From Orrella daihaiensis (lineage in GTDB: Bacteria; Pseudomonadota; Gammaproteobacteria; Burkholderiales; Burkholderiaceae_B): DNA of 64,000 nucleotides. The notes beneath the pieces were generated by a model. The model had not been told where the DNA came from, ran no database searches, and worked only from the letters and a program-made list of their open reading frames with translations. This document shows positions 50,494 through 60,086 of the stretch, piece after piece; positions within the stretch are counted from its first letter, which is position 1, and each line of letters starts with the position of its first letter. The stretch lies in NCBI RefSeq assembly GCF_022811525.1, contig NZ_CP063982.1:2046001-2110000 (forward strand), read 5' to 3'. The position numbers and the translations under genes were made by a program.

Positions 50494-51123
50494 TTAGCCG
50501 GCTCGTTTGAAAAACGAAAGTGATATGCCGGCCACCACAAACAGTCCACCAAAAACGCGGTTTAAAAACCGGACATGTCGTGGTGACTTCAGGTATTTGA
50601 ATATCCTCGCGGCTAATGCGGTGTAACCAGCCATCACGACCAAGTCAGTGAAGGTAAGCGTCGCACCAATGATGACGTATTGCAACCACAAAGGCTCGTT
50701 CAGATTCAAAAACTGCGGCACCACCGCCAACAAAAACACTGTGCCCTTAGGGTTGGCCGCATTGATCAGCCAACCTTTGAGGATCATTCGGGTAGCTGAT
50801 TCGCCAATAGCACCGTCGCGTTGCACTTTTGCCTCGGTCAGGGGTGCACGCCATTGAGAAACCCCCAGGTAGATCAAGTACGCCACCCCGAACCATTTAA
50901 CTACTTCAAACGCCATAGCCGAACTGGCTACCAGGGCCCCCAAACCAACGCTTACCAACACCAACTGGGTCATGATGCCCAGAATAAGACCTACGGTGGT
51001 GATGTAGCCTCGTTTAAACCCATGGGTCAGGCCCGCGTTCATGGCCGCCACAGCACCCGCACCGGGCGAGACGCTGATCGCCCACGAGGCGGCAAACAAA
51101 GCGAGCCAGACTGAAAGTTCCAC
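50494..51123 (-). CDS. LysE/RhtB family translocator
   Basis: An amino acid exporter of 209 residues with six spans. The N terminus shows SPGAGAVAAMNAGLTHGFKRG, the family signature, and the middle has AYLIYLGVSQWRAPL and LKGWLINAANPKGTVFLLAVVPQFL with the conserved NP.xA-like turn. Families of this type export homoserine, threonine or other small amino acids. It stands alone; the substrate is unknown. Confidence 0.9.
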   Translation of the reverse strand: MELSVWLALFAASWAISVSPGAGAVAAMNAGLTHGFKRGYITTVGLILGIMTQLVLVSVGLGALVASSAMAFEVVKWFGVAYLIYLGVSQWRAPLTEAKVQRDGAIGESATRMILKGWLINAANPKGTVFLLAVVPQFLNLNEPLWLQYVIIGATLTFTDLVVMAGYTALAARIFKYLKSPRHVRFLNRVFGGLFVVAGISLSFFKRAG

Positions 51124-51229
51124 TTTTGGGTCTCACAAGAATCCGACTCTGATATTACTGTGACGACTGAGCGGAAAGTTCGCAATCCATGTCTAGCGAT
51201 GGATCTGACTTGTTCAAGCGCAAACAGGC

Positions 51230-52459
51230 TTAAAAAAGAATACGCGTGCGAATGGTTCCCGGAACTTCCCGAAGACGGCCAAGCGCCTCCACTGACTGTT
51301 CGATATCAGTGTCCATGACCACATAACCAACCGAACCTCGGGTTTGCAGATACTGCGCTGAGATATTGACACCGGTATCGGAAAAAATCTGATTAATCGC
51401 CGACAAAATACCTGGCACGTTGTGATGGATATGCAGGATGCGATGTTTGCCCGCGTGCGCAGGCAACGCAACTTCAGGGAAGTTGACTGACGAGACCGAA
51501 GTGCCATTGTCGCTGTACTTCACAAGCTTTTCTGCCACTTCGCGACCAATGCTCTCTTGCGCCTCCACGGTCGAGCCACCAATATGAGGCGTCAGGATCA
51601 CGTTGTCCAAGCCGCGCAACTCACTGTCAAACGCATCCTGGTTACTCGCGGGTTCTATCGGAAACACATCAAGCGCAGCACCAAGCAATTTGCCACTGTC
51701 GATGGCGTGCTTCAAAGCACTGATTTCGACAACCGTACCGCGCGACGCGTTGATCAAGACACTCTTGTCTCGCATCTGTGCCAACTGGGTCGACCCCATC
51801 ATCCACCGAGTCTCAATGGTCTCAGGGACGTGCAGTGTCACAACATGGGACTCTTGCAGCAGTTCCTTTAAGGTCAAGACCTGTCTGGCATTGCCGTGTG
51901 GCAGCTTGGTAACCACATCATAGAAAATCACTCGCATACCAAGTGACTCGGCCATCACCGAGAGCTGGGAGCCTATCGAACCGTAGCCGACAATACCCAA
52001 TGTTTTACCGCGAAGTTCGTAAGAATTATTTGCAGTCTTAAGCCACTGACCTCGATGAGCAGCCGCATTCTTGGCAGGCACACCACGCAATAACAAAATG
52101 GCCTGACCCAACACCAGTTCGGCCACCGACCGGGTATTTGAAAATGGCGCGTTAAAGACGGCAATCCCACGCTCAAGCGCGGCACTCAAATCCACTTGAT
52201 TGGTGCCAATGCAAAAGCATCCCACCGCATTCAATTTGGCAGCCGCATCAAACACCTCGGCTGTCAGTTGCGTGCGTGACCGTATACCGAGGAAATGAAC
52301 ATCTCTGACGCGGTCAAGCAAAGCCTGACCCTCCAAGGACCCCTTTTCTCGCTCGATATTGTGATAACCAGCCGCACGAATCAAGGCCTCAGCACTGTCG
52401 TGCACCCCTTCCAACAACAAAAACTTGATCAACTGCTTATCTACTGAGGTTTGCTTCAT
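51230..52459 (-). CDS. serA: D-3-phosphoglycerate dehydrogenase (SerA, E. coli type)
   Basis: First step of serine synthesis. The 409-residue protein has the NAD-binding domain inserted in the catalytic one: TLGIVGYGSIGSQLSVMAESLGM, INASRGTVVEISAL with the active Arg, LDVFPIEP and ILTPHIGGSTVEAQ with the active His. The C-terminal ACT domain, HHNVPGILSAINQIFSDTGVN, is the site of serine feedback inhibition. Length equals that of E. coli SerA. It is monocistronic by appearance, with no clear terminator found. Confidence 0.95.
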   Translation of the reverse strand: MKQTSVDKQLIKFLLLEGVHDSAEALIRAAGYHNIEREKGSLEGQALLDRVRDVHFLGIRSRTQLTAEVFDAAAKLNAVGCFCIGTNQVDLSAALERGIAVFNAPFSNTRSVAELVLGQAILLLRGVPAKNAAAHRGQWLKTANNSYELRGKTLGIVGYGSIGSQLSVMAESLGMRVIFYDVVTKLPHGNARQVLTLKELLQESHVVTLHVPETIETRWMMGSTQLAQMRDKSVLINASRGTVVEISALKHAIDSGKLLGAALDVFPIEPASNQDAFDSELRGLDNVILTPHIGGSTVEAQESIGREVAEKLVKYSDNGTSVSSVNFPEVALPAHAGKHRILHIHHNVPGILSAINQIFSDTGVNISAQYLQTRGSVGYVVMDTDIEQSVEALGRLREVPGTIRTRILF

Positions 52460-52593
52460 GCCAGGCCTGCCGCTTCACATCAAGAAAACCGCAGAGAATA
52501 CCTAAGGGAAACCAACATTGAAGGGATAACCACAATGCCCGTATGAGCAGCACAAATTGACGGCCACCTGCCGCCAGGCAAAACACGCCAAAC

Positions 52594-52812
52594 TTAAGCG
52601 GTCTGAGCAGCACTAGCCCGACGCCGGCGGCGGCCAGACGTGGGCTCGACTTCCCAGACAAAACCCGTGCTCGCCCGAATCACTAGCTGCCCTTGGTGAA
52701 TGAACGCGTCAAACGCCCCGGGTACGCAGATTTTGCGGGCAATACCCAATCGCGGCTTTTTTAAGTAAACCGCTTCTTCATTCGAGTCGATTCGTTCGAT
52801 GATCCAGTCCAT
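52594..52812 (-). CDS. Small hypothetical basic protein (72 aa)
   Basis: Not recognised. From ATG 52812 the protein begins MDWIIERIDSNEEAVYLKKP, has a compact middle (KICVPGAFDAFIHQGQLVIR) and ends in a very basic GRRRRRASAA tail. The frame is also open from a TTG six codons upstream. Strand-like hydrophobic spacing suggests a small beta-rich fold; the Arg-rich tail could bind nucleic acid. It lies 134 bases upstream of serA on the same strand. Evidence is coding appearance only. Confidence 0.5.
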   Translation of the reverse strand: MDWIIERIDSNEEAVYLKKPRLGIARKICVPGAFDAFIHQGQLVIRASTGFVWEVEPTSGRRRRRASAAQTA

Positions 52813-53009
52813 GAACGTGATCTTATCCAAATGGCAATCCTAGTTGCTCAATACCACCTCGAATTACCCATGCGAGATAGCCGCAACGATATGGCATTGT
52901 GGCTTGGGCGCGACATCGACGCATAGCCAATGAGTCAGTTCACGCGCTATCCTGAGTTGCTTGATTCAACTGCAAAACACTTGAACAATTGATTGCAGCC
53001 TCAGATGCC

Positions 53010-53399
53010 ATGACCAGATCCCTTTACCTAATCGACTCAATCACGCAAATCACCGCTGAGATGGGCGATGCGGTCATTGTCTCAGGTTCACATGGCGGCG
53101 TATCGTCAGCCAGTTACGTGGTCAATGCACCTCGAGCGCCGTTTGCGGTATTTTTTAACGATGCGGGTGTAGGCAAAGACGCCGCAGGCATTGAAGCACT
53201 TAACATCCTCGATGACATTGGCGTTTTTGCCTTTGCCTACGGGCATGACAGCGCCCGGATCGGGCAGGCCCAGGACGGGCTAGATAACGGCGTGGTGACT
53301 CATCTTAACGCGATGGCACATGTCTATAAAAATTGGATAGGCAAATCCGTACGAGAGCTCGCCAAGCGCTTGCAACAAGAGCAGCAACAAGAGCGGTAA
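53010..53399 (+). CDS. Hypothetical alpha/beta protein upstream of the molybdoenzyme (129 aa)
   Basis: Not recognised by family. The protein begins MTRSLYLIDSITQITAEMGD and contains IVSGSHGGVSSASYVV, FAVFFNDAGVGKDAAGIEAL and DIGVFAFAYGHDSARIGQAQD. The glycine-rich turns after predicted strands look like a small Rossmann-like fold with a ligand pocket, and the conserved-looking His and Asp residues suggest a functional site. The C terminus is a Gln/Glu-rich helix. The ATG at 53010 is chosen; an upstream TTG gives seven more codons. It lies 83 bases before the molybdopterin oxidoreductase and may share its transcript. Confidence 0.65.
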   Translation: MTRSLYLIDSITQITAEMGDAVIVSGSHGGVSSASYVVNAPRAPFAVFFNDAGVGKDAAGIEALNILDDIGVFAFAYGHDSARIGQAQDGLDNGVVTHLNAMAHVYKNWIGKSVRELAKRLQQEQQQER

Positions 53400-53482
53400 C
53401 CGCCTGGCCGCCGTGCTACAACTGCTCAGTCACTGAGAATTCGCTGCACACACGATCGAGCCACACACCGGAGATTGGCACC

Positions 53483-55783
53483 ATGGCGCGCTATACCTCA
53501 TCGCACTGGGGCATTTATGAAATCAAGCAAGGTGCCGATGGTAAACCCTTGCTTGATGTTTTTAAGGCTGATCCAGACCCCTCCGAGATCGGCCTCTCGA
53601 TGCTGGAGGCTAGCACTCGACTACGAGTGGCCAGACCCTGTGTTCGTCAAAGTGTGCTCGAAAACGGCCTAGGTGCATCACCTGAGCGTCGAGGTCTGGA
53701 TCCATTTGTCGAAGTCCACTGGGATCAAGCGTTGGATCTGGCGGCGCAAGCCATTAGTCAGACCATAAAGCACCATGGTAACCAAGCGATATTCGGTGGC
53801 TCTTACGGTTGGTCAAGTGCTGGGCGGTTTCATCACGCTCAAAGTCAGGTACACCGGTTTTTAAACGCAGCTGGTGGTTACGTACGTCACATGGACTCGT
53901 ATAGTCTAGGTGCTGGCCGGGTCGTCCTGCCCCATGTGGTTGCACCCATGGATGACTTGATGGCTGTGCATACGAGCTGGGATGTCATGGAAAAACACAC
54001 CGAGCTCTTTGTGACATTTGGCGGCGTGCCCCGTAAAAATGCACAGGTCAATCCGGGTGGCGCAAGCGAGCATTTAGTCAAGGGTGGTCTCTATGCCATG
54101 GCCAAGTCGGGTGTGAAATTTGTCAACATCAGTCCCACACGGGCAGACCTCGACATCGGCTGTGAGTTTGAATGGATACCGATTCGTCCTAATACGGATG
54201 TTACTTGTATGTTGGGTATCGCATTCGTCATTCATGCGGAAAACGGCCATGACATCGACTTTCTGAATAATTACTGTGTGGGGTTTGACAGGTTCGAAGC
54301 CTACCTGACTGGCAAATCAGATGGTCAACCCAAAACGCCCGATTGGGCAGCGAGCATCTGTGGGATTTCAGCTGACCAAATCACCGAATTAGCGCGACGC
54401 ATGATGGCTGCGCGGACCATGATCAATGTGTGCTGGGCGGCTCAACGCGCACATCACGGCGAGCAACCTTTCTGGATGGTCGTAACCTTGGCGGCCATGC
54501 TTGGTCAAATCGGCTTACCCGGTGGCGGGTTTGGCGTCGGCTACGGCGCCATGAACATGATGGGCATGGCCAACCCAAAATTTGGTGGGCCCACCTTACC
54601 GCAAGGTCAACCCCAGATACCCGACTTGATCCCAGTAGCCCGGATCACCGATATGCTGGAAAAACCTGGCGAACCGTTTTTTTACAACGGCAATGCTTAT
54701 ACCTACCCAAAAATCGAACTCATTTATTGGGCTGGCGGCAACCCGTTTCATCACCACCAAGATTTGAAACGGCTGATTCGTGCTTGGCGACAAGTACCGC
54801 ATGTGATTGTGAACGAACAGTTCTGGACCACCAACGCCAAGCTAGCTGATATCGTGTTTCCGGCTACCACCACATTTGAGCGTGAGGACATCGGGTTCGC
54901 CACGCGCGATCGATTTATGGTTGCCATGCGGCAGATATTGCCACCACACCAAGAAGCCCGCGATGACTATGACATATTTGCAGGCTTGGCCAAGCGACTG
55001 GACTGTGAAGAGACCTTCACCGAAGGCCGTGATGCCGCCGCCTGGATACGGCATATGTACGACGACTGCCGACCACGGGCCAAAGCGGCCGGCGTGAACC
55101 TGCCGAGCTTCGAGCACTTCTGGGAGCAAGGACTCGTCGACTTACAGCAGCCTGGTCAGTACAACAACATGCTCGAAGAATTCCGTAAAGATCCGAAAGC
55201 TCATCGACTCAATACGCCATCGGGTCGTATCGAAATCTACAGCGAACGCATCGCGAGTTTTAAACATGATGACTGCCCGCCTCACCCGACCTGGATGGAA
55301 CCTGCAGAATGGGTTGGCAGCGAGCTGGCCGAACAATATCCTCTGCACCTGATATCTGATCAGCCTGCAGGCAAACTGCACAGCCAGCTCGATCACAGTC
55401 AGTTAAGCCAAAGCACCAAACGCAAAGGCCGCGAACCGATTGATATCAACCCACAAGACGCCGACTCACGCGGTATCCAGAGCGGTGACACGGTCTGGGT
55501 GTTCAATGGCCGCGGCAAGTGTCTGGCCACTGCCAACATTTGTCCTGACATCATCGTAGGTGCGGTGCGACTATCCACCGGCTCTTGGCTAGATCCCAAT
55601 GATTGGGCGAGCCTGGATTATGACAAGCACGGTAACCCCAATATCCTGACGTTAGATATCGCAAGCTCTAATTTGTCAGGTGGCTGCAGCGCTCATACTT
55701 GTCTAGTCGACATCCAAAAATTCGACGGCGAACCACCCGCTGTGACCGCTTATGAATTACCTGACATCCTGAGCCGTCGCTGA
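53483..55783 (+). CDS. Molybdopterin-dependent oxidoreductase (TMAO/DMSO/biotin sulfoxide reductase type)
   Basis: A 766-residue enzyme of the DMSO reductase family lacking the N-terminal iron-sulfur Cys motif, as in TorA, DorA and BisC. It starts MARYTSSHWGIYEIK and has GGSYGWSSAGRFHHAQSQVHRFLN, the segment HMDSYSLGAGRVVLPHV with the likely Ser ligand to molybdenum, YWAGGNPFHHHQDLKRLI, ADIVFPATTTFEREDIG and the cofactor-binding C-terminal domain ending SGGCSAHTCLVDIQ. No twin-Arg signal is visible at the chosen start or in the 50-codon upstream extension, so a cytoplasmic BisC-like role is likely. No cytochrome or chaperone partner is adjacent. Confidence 0.9.
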   Translation: MARYTSSHWGIYEIKQGADGKPLLDVFKADPDPSEIGLSMLEASTRLRVARPCVRQSVLENGLGASPERRGLDPFVEVHWDQALDLAAQAISQTIKHHGNQAIFGGSYGWSSAGRFHHAQSQVHRFLNAAGGYVRHMDSYSLGAGRVVLPHVVAPMDDLMAVHTSWDVMEKHTELFVTFGGVPRKNAQVNPGGASEHLVKGGLYAMAKSGVKFVNISPTRADLDIGCEFEWIPIRPNTDVTCMLGIAFVIHAENGHDIDFLNNYCVGFDRFEAYLTGKSDGQPKTPDWAASICGISADQITELARRMMAARTMINVCWAAQRAHHGEQPFWMVVTLAAMLGQIGLPGGGFGVGYGAMNMMGMANPKFGGPTLPQGQPQIPDLIPVARITDMLEKPGEPFFYNGNAYTYPKIELIYWAGGNPFHHHQDLKRLIRAWRQVPHVIVNEQFWTTNAKLADIVFPATTTFEREDIGFATRDRFMVAMRQILPPHQEARDDYDIFAGLAKRLDCEETFTEGRDAAAWIRHMYDDCRPRAKAAGVNLPSFEHFWEQGLVDLQQPGQYNNMLEEFRKDPKAHRLNTPSGRIEIYSERIASFKHDDCPPHPTWMEPAEWVGSELAEQYPLHLISDQPAGKLHSQLDHSQLSQSTKRKGREPIDINPQDADSRGIQSGDTVWVFNGRGKCLATANICPDIIVGAVRLSTGSWLDPNDWASLDYDKHGNPNILTLDIASSNLSGGCSAHTCLVDIQKFDGEPPAVTAYELPDILSRR

Positions 55784-55925
55784 TAGAACGAACCAACAGA
55801 TTGAGCCGGGTCACGGTTGCAAACATGGGTCACGCCTATAATTAAATATTGAGTAAAGTGACTGTGTTCAATGGACGAGCAAATGCTCTTCACTGATGGG
55901 CTCAAGCCCACCGAACTGGATCCGC

Positions 55926-57644
55926 ATGAAACCAAACCTGTTTCCCTGGCTAAAAGACGTTCGCTTAAATAGCGCGACGTTAACGGGTGACATGTCAGCG
56001 GCCGTCGTGGTTACCTTGATGCTGATTCCCCAAAGCCTCGCCTATGCCCTTTTGGCGGGGATGCCAGCGCACATCGGTCTATATGCCAGTGTGTTGCCTC
56101 TGATTGGTTATGCGCTGCTGGGTCGCAGCCCGGCCTTGGCGGTCGGGCCAGTGGCGATTGCATCGGTGATGACGTTTGACGCACTCATGCCCTTTTTTAC
56201 GCCAGGCTCACCCGAGTGGGTGGCTGGTGGTATGTTTCTGGCGCTTGCCTCTGGACTCATTCTAATCGTGTTCGGCTTTTTACGGTTTGGGTTTATTGCG
56301 GCACTGCTTAGCCATCCGGTGATGAGTGGTTTTGTTTCAGGTGCAGCCATCCTGATCATCCTCGGGCAGATCAAGACATTGACTGGGATCCAGGTTACAG
56401 GCGGTACTGCATTTGATCAGTTGCAGCAACTAATGACTAATCTACACAACGTCAACACAATCACACTCAGTGTTGGCCTGTGCACATTTGTGTTGCTACT
56501 GCTGGCTCGCCGCTTTGCAGGCATGTGGCTCAAGCGCGTCGGGGTGCGCGGGTTAGTACTAGACATTCTGACCAAGGCCAGCCCCTTGGTGATGATAGGC
56601 ATCGTGACTTTGGTGTTGGTCGCCATGGATTTGGAAAATGCGACCAAAACGGTGGGCTCCGTGCCAACTGGCTTGCCAATTCTTGCCCTGCCGCCAATGA
56701 GTTCGGCATACAGTGGACTGGTGATCTCTGCGCTTTTAATTGGCGTCGTGGGTTTTATTGAAAGTGTGTCGATGGCACGTGCCATTGGTCGTATTCGAAA
56801 GGTACCCACCGATCCCGACGCCGAGCTTCGTGGGCTAGGTGCCGCGAATGTGCTCTCAGGCTTATCAGGTGCATTTCCAGTCACCGGTGGTTTGTCTCGC
56901 TCAGTGGTAAACCTGGATGCGGGTGCACGTACGCCCCTGGCGGGTGTTTTCTCGGCCATTCTGATGGTAATCGTATTGCTTGGTGCAGGGCAGTATCTGG
57001 CAGCCCTGCCGCTAGCGAGTTTAGCGGCCTTGATTATTGTGGCGATTTGGTCATTGTTTGATTGGCGCACCCTACGCGAGTGCATCCGGTTTGATCGAGC
57101 TGATGCAGCTGGCTGGTTGGTGACTTTTTTTGGAGTGCTGTCGCTAGGTGTTGAACACGGCATCATGCTGGGGATAGCCCTGTCAGTCGGCACGGTGCTG
57201 TGGCGTCAATCTCGACCTCACATTGCCATTATCGGACGACTGCCCGGCAGCGAACATTTCAGGAATGTACATCGCCATCAGGTCGAGACTTTGTCGAACG
57301 CACTTTTTCTGCGAGTAGACGCCAATCTGTTTTTTGCCAACTGGGACCGCGTGCGTGAGTTTATCGACCAACAAACCAACCACTTGACTCAGGGCGGCGA
57401 GGTGGTTCTAAGTATGGCTAGCGTATCGGACATTGACAGCACGGCCCTAGAGGGTCTACAGGGGTTGGCGAGAGACTTAAAGACACGCGAGATTGGCTTG
57501 TCGCTTTGCGAGATCAAGGGCCCGATTTCAGACAAACTCAAGCGTGCGCACTTGGACGGCCAAGTGAACACTCATCTGTCGAACCACGATGCGTTTGAAG
57601 CCATTCGAGCAAAAGGGCATGCGCTAAATAGTCCTAACATATGA
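55926..57644 (+). CDS. SulP family anion transporter with STAS domain
   Basis: A 572-residue membrane carrier. The N-terminal part has the SulP signature AAVVVTLMLIPQSLAYALLAGMPAHIGLYAS, written in part, then GRSPALAVGPVAIASVM, SGFVSGAAILIILGQIK and FPVTGGLSRSVVNLDAGARTPLAG. About 12-14 spans precede a cytoplasmic STAS domain (residues about 440-560: SNALFLRVDANLFFANWDRV, LSMASVSDIDSTALEGLQGL). Substrates of the family include sulfate, bicarbonate and dicarboxylates. The ATG at 55926 is used. It overlaps the DUF3025 gene by four bases. Confidence 0.92.
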   Translation: MKPNLFPWLKDVRLNSATLTGDMSAAVVVTLMLIPQSLAYALLAGMPAHIGLYASVLPLIGYALLGRSPALAVGPVAIASVMTFDALMPFFTPGSPEWVAGGMFLALASGLILIVFGFLRFGFIAALLSHPVMSGFVSGAAILIILGQIKTLTGIQVTGGTAFDQLQQLMTNLHNVNTITLSVGLCTFVLLLLARRFAGMWLKRVGVRGLVLDILTKASPLVMIGIVTLVLVAMDLENATKTVGSVPTGLPILALPPMSSAYSGLVISALLIGVVGFIESVSMARAIGRIRKVPTDPDAELRGLGAANVLSGLSGAFPVTGGLSRSVVNLDAGARTPLAGVFSAILMVIVLLGAGQYLAALPLASLAALIIVAIWSLFDWRTLRECIRFDRADAAGWLVTFFGVLSLGVEHGIMLGIALSVGTVLWRQSRPHIAIIGRLPGSEHFRNVHRHQVETLSNALFLRVDANLFFANWDRVREFIDQQTNHLTQGGEVVLSMASVSDIDSTALEGLQGLARDLKTREIGLSLCEIKGPISDKLKRAHLDGQVNTHLSNHDAFEAIRAKGHALNSPNI

Positions 57645-58444
57645 TGTCCACCCCCATCGCTATACAGACATCAAACAAACTTGAAAGCTTGGTCAGTACC
57701 GCACCAGCACTTTGGCTCGGATTGCACAGCACACTGGCGAAATTTCAAAACACGCCAGACATCACAACCCTGAATGAAGCTGCCAACAAAGCCGGTCTCA
57801 CTAACAGGCTAGGTATGCCGCTGCAGTTCATTGCGCAAACGAAACCATGTGGACAGCGTGATTACGAAACACAAATTTATCACCAAGGCATGATCCCTAC
57901 ACGCCCTGGCCACTGGCATGACATCTTTAATGCCTGTATGTGGTTGACCTACCCTAAGACCAAAGCAGCATTGAATACGGTGCATCTACGTGAGCCAACT
58001 ACCACGGGACGGACACCAGCAAGCGATGCAGCCACCCTATTTGATGAAAGTGGCGCCATTCTGATCGGGCCCGATCCAAGGCTGGCTCAATGGCTTATCG
58101 ATCATGACTGGAAGACTGCGTTTGTGACGCATCGGGATTTGTGGCAAACACACCACCTGTTGGTGATCGGCCACGCTGTGCTGGAAAAACTCGCCAACCC
58201 CTATCCGGGCATGATTGCCAAAGTCATTTATCAACCTTGGTCAGCCCTAAGCAAAGACGATCTCATGGCACCACCACCCGCACTTGATCAAATCATTGCC
58301 CAGCGCTGGCATGATGGTGAATTCAAGCGACCATCACAGCTATTTCCGATGCCAGTCCTCGGCGTGCCCGGCACTGATACCAGTAATGAAAACCCAGCGT
58401 ATTACGACAACACGCTGGTATTTCGCGCAAAGCGCAAGTTATAG
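57641..58444 (+). CDS. DUF3025 domain-containing protein
   Basis: A soluble 267-residue protein of DUF3025, recognised by YETQIYHQGMIPTRPGHWHDIFNACMWLTYP (given in part), the WLIDHDWKTAFVTHRDLW region and VLEKLANPYPGMIAKVI. The His/Asp-rich HDxFNAxxW core suggests a metal or nucleotide site, but the family has no known function. The ATG overlaps the SulP stop by four bases, so translation is coupled to the transporter. The C terminus is basic. Confidence 0.85.
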   Translation: MMSTPIAIQTSNKLESLVSTAPALWLGLHSTLAKFQNTPDITTLNEAANKAGLTNRLGMPLQFIAQTKPCGQRDYETQIYHQGMIPTRPGHWHDIFNACMWLTYPKTKAALNTVHLREPTTTGRTPASDAATLFDESGAILIGPDPRLAQWLIDHDWKTAFVTHRDLWQTHHLLVIGHAVLEKLANPYPGMIAKVIYQPWSALSKDDLMAPPPALDQIIAQRWHDGEFKRPSQLFPMPVLGVPGTDTSNENPAYYDNTLVFRAKRKL

Positions 58445-58578
58445 AACACGAAAACAATTAGTTCATTATGCGTACTAGAGGGCGTTGGCCGAAGAAAACC
58501 CGGATCACCAACTGATGGACCACGCAGCAGTGTTAAAACTAACGCCAACAACAAACTCTCTACTATCCGGAGACATCC

Positions 58579-59355
58579 ATGACAAATTCATCAAACCCAC
58601 CGGTAGCCGTGGTCACTGGTGCTGCACGCGGCATCGGGCTAGCCACTACGCAATTGCTTCTAGAAGACGGCTGGCATGTTGCGATGATTGACCGTGATGA
58701 GCCGGAATTAATGAAAGTCAGCAATGGTTTGACTGGCGCCAGACCCTTTGTGTGCGATGTATCGGTGCCAGAGGACGTAGATCAAATGGCTCGTCAGGTA
58801 CTGGCTTGGAGTGGGCGTATTGATGCACTGGTAAACAACGCAGGTGTAGCTGATTTCGGGCCGATGGCTGATACGGACTTCAAGCGCTGGCGCACCGTCA
58901 TGGAAACGAATTTGGATGGCGTTTTTTTATGCTCACAGGCTTTAATCCCTGCATTGAAGCAAACCCATGGCGCAATCGTGAACATTGCTTCTATTTCAGG
59001 GCTCAGAGCCTCTACATTACGTGTGGCTTATGGCACTTCGAAGGCTGCTGTGATTCATCTAACCAAGCAACAAGCTGCGGAGCTTGGCGAGCACAACGTC
59101 AGGGTCAATTGCGTAGCGCCAGGCCCCGTGCGCACCAAACTGGCGATTGCCGTGCATAGCCCGGAAATTATTGCTGCCTACCATGACGCCATTCCATTGA
59201 ACCGCTACGGCGCTGAACATGAAATCGCCCAAGCAATTGTATTTCTGGCCTCACCCAAAGCCAGTTACATCACAGGCCAGGTACTCGCAGCCGACGGTGG
59301 GTTTGAAAGTACCGGCGTTGGACTGCCTGCTTTGCGAACAAAGTTAGATAAATGA
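58579..59355 (+). CDS. Classical short-chain dehydrogenase/reductase (FabG-like)
   Basis: A 258-residue SDR with VTGAARGIGLATTQLLLEDGW, the acidic residue in MIDRDEPE that favours NAD, DALVNNAGVADFGPM, the catalytic Ser in IASISGLRA, YxxxK in VAYGTSKAAVIHL and the end motif YITGQVLAADGGFESTG. All active-site residues are present. Size and motifs match FabG-like oxidoreductases. It overlaps the amidotransferase gene by four bases (ATGA). The substrate is not known. Confidence 0.92.
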   Translation: MTNSSNPPVAVVTGAARGIGLATTQLLLEDGWHVAMIDRDEPELMKVSNGLTGARPFVCDVSVPEDVDQMARQVLAWSGRIDALVNNAGVADFGPMADTDFKRWRTVMETNLDGVFLCSQALIPALKQTHGAIVNIASISGLRASTLRVAYGTSKAAVIHLTKQQAAELGEHNVRVNCVAPGPVRTKLAIAVHSPEIIAAYHDAIPLNRYGAEHEIAQAIVFLASPKASYITGQVLAADGGFESTGVGLPALRTKLDK

Positions 59356-60065
59356 CCAACATGGCAGACTTCATTTACCTCAACAACTGGGATCGCGAAC
59401 AGCCACCAACGCGTTTCGAACAAGCGCTGGGCACCTCCGGATTGTCGGTGACCATGTATAGAACCGTTCAAGGTGAGTTACCAAATACTGCCGCCATACA
59501 AAAAGCTCGCGGTGTATTTGTCAGTGCAAGTGTGGCAGGCGCTTATGATGGTGATGCCTGGATTGATGCTTTGGGTGAGACTTTAAGACAACTTGCTAGC
59601 CAAGAAGTACCGATGCTCGGGCTGTGCTTTGGGGCTCAGGTGCTGGCTTGGGCATTGGTTGGCAAGGACCAGGTATTTAAACGCGCCGATCGCGAAACTG
59701 GCTATGGTGAGATCCAACTAACCGACGCTGGAAAAAAGGACCTCTTGACGCAGGGCCTTGCCCACCAAATGCGAACTTTTATGTGGCATGGTGACGAAGT
59801 ACGCGCAGACCATCCGGACATTATCGTTTTAGCCAACAACGATGTCTGTGCCAATCATCTCTGGCGTTGGCGCCGTGGTCCGGTGTGGGGCATTCAGCCC
59901 CACCCGGAAATGGATCAAACCCACATCTGCGAGTTTCTGCATAAAAATCGCGAATGGTTTGTTGCCGAAGGCAAAGACGTTGAACCCATACTGAACTCGC
60001 TAGAGCCCAACGATCAACTGGCACCTATCTTTGACCGATTTTTAGCATTGGTTAAAAATCGCTGA
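59352..60065 (+). CDS. Class I glutamine amidotransferase-like protein
   Basis: A 237-residue stand-alone GATase of the GuaA type. The nucleophile elbow is PMLGLCFGAQVLAWAL with Cys near residue 98, GYGEIQLTDAG is the region often seen in gamma-glutamyl-GATase-like proteins, and WGIQPHPEMDQT contributes the His-Glu pair of the triad. No synthetase domain is attached and none is adjacent, so it may be a peptidase or hydrolase of a gamma-glutamyl compound. It is co-translated with the preceding SDR. Confidence 0.88.
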   Translation: MTNMADFIYLNNWDREQPPTRFEQALGTSGLSVTMYRTVQGELPNTAAIQKARGVFVSASVAGAYDGDAWIDALGETLRQLASQEVPMLGLCFGAQVLAWALVGKDQVFKRADRETGYGEIQLTDAGKKDLLTQGLAHQMRTFMWHGDEVRADHPDIIVLANNDVCANHLWRWRRGPVWGIQPHPEMDQTHICEFLHKNREWFVAEGKDVEPILNSLEPNDQLAPIFDRFLALVKNR

Positions 60066-60086
60066 ACTGGTTAACCATTTCATAGC

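Noticed and set aside
52841..52936. A 31-codon plus-strand frame (MAILVAQYHLELPMRDS...)
   Set aside because: Short, no convincing ribosome site, and no membrane span or motif; could be chance.
56417..57193. A 258-codon minus-strand frame
   Set aside because: Antisense shadow of the SulP transporter; composition is Ser/Thr/Arg-rich as expected for the complement of membrane protein codons.
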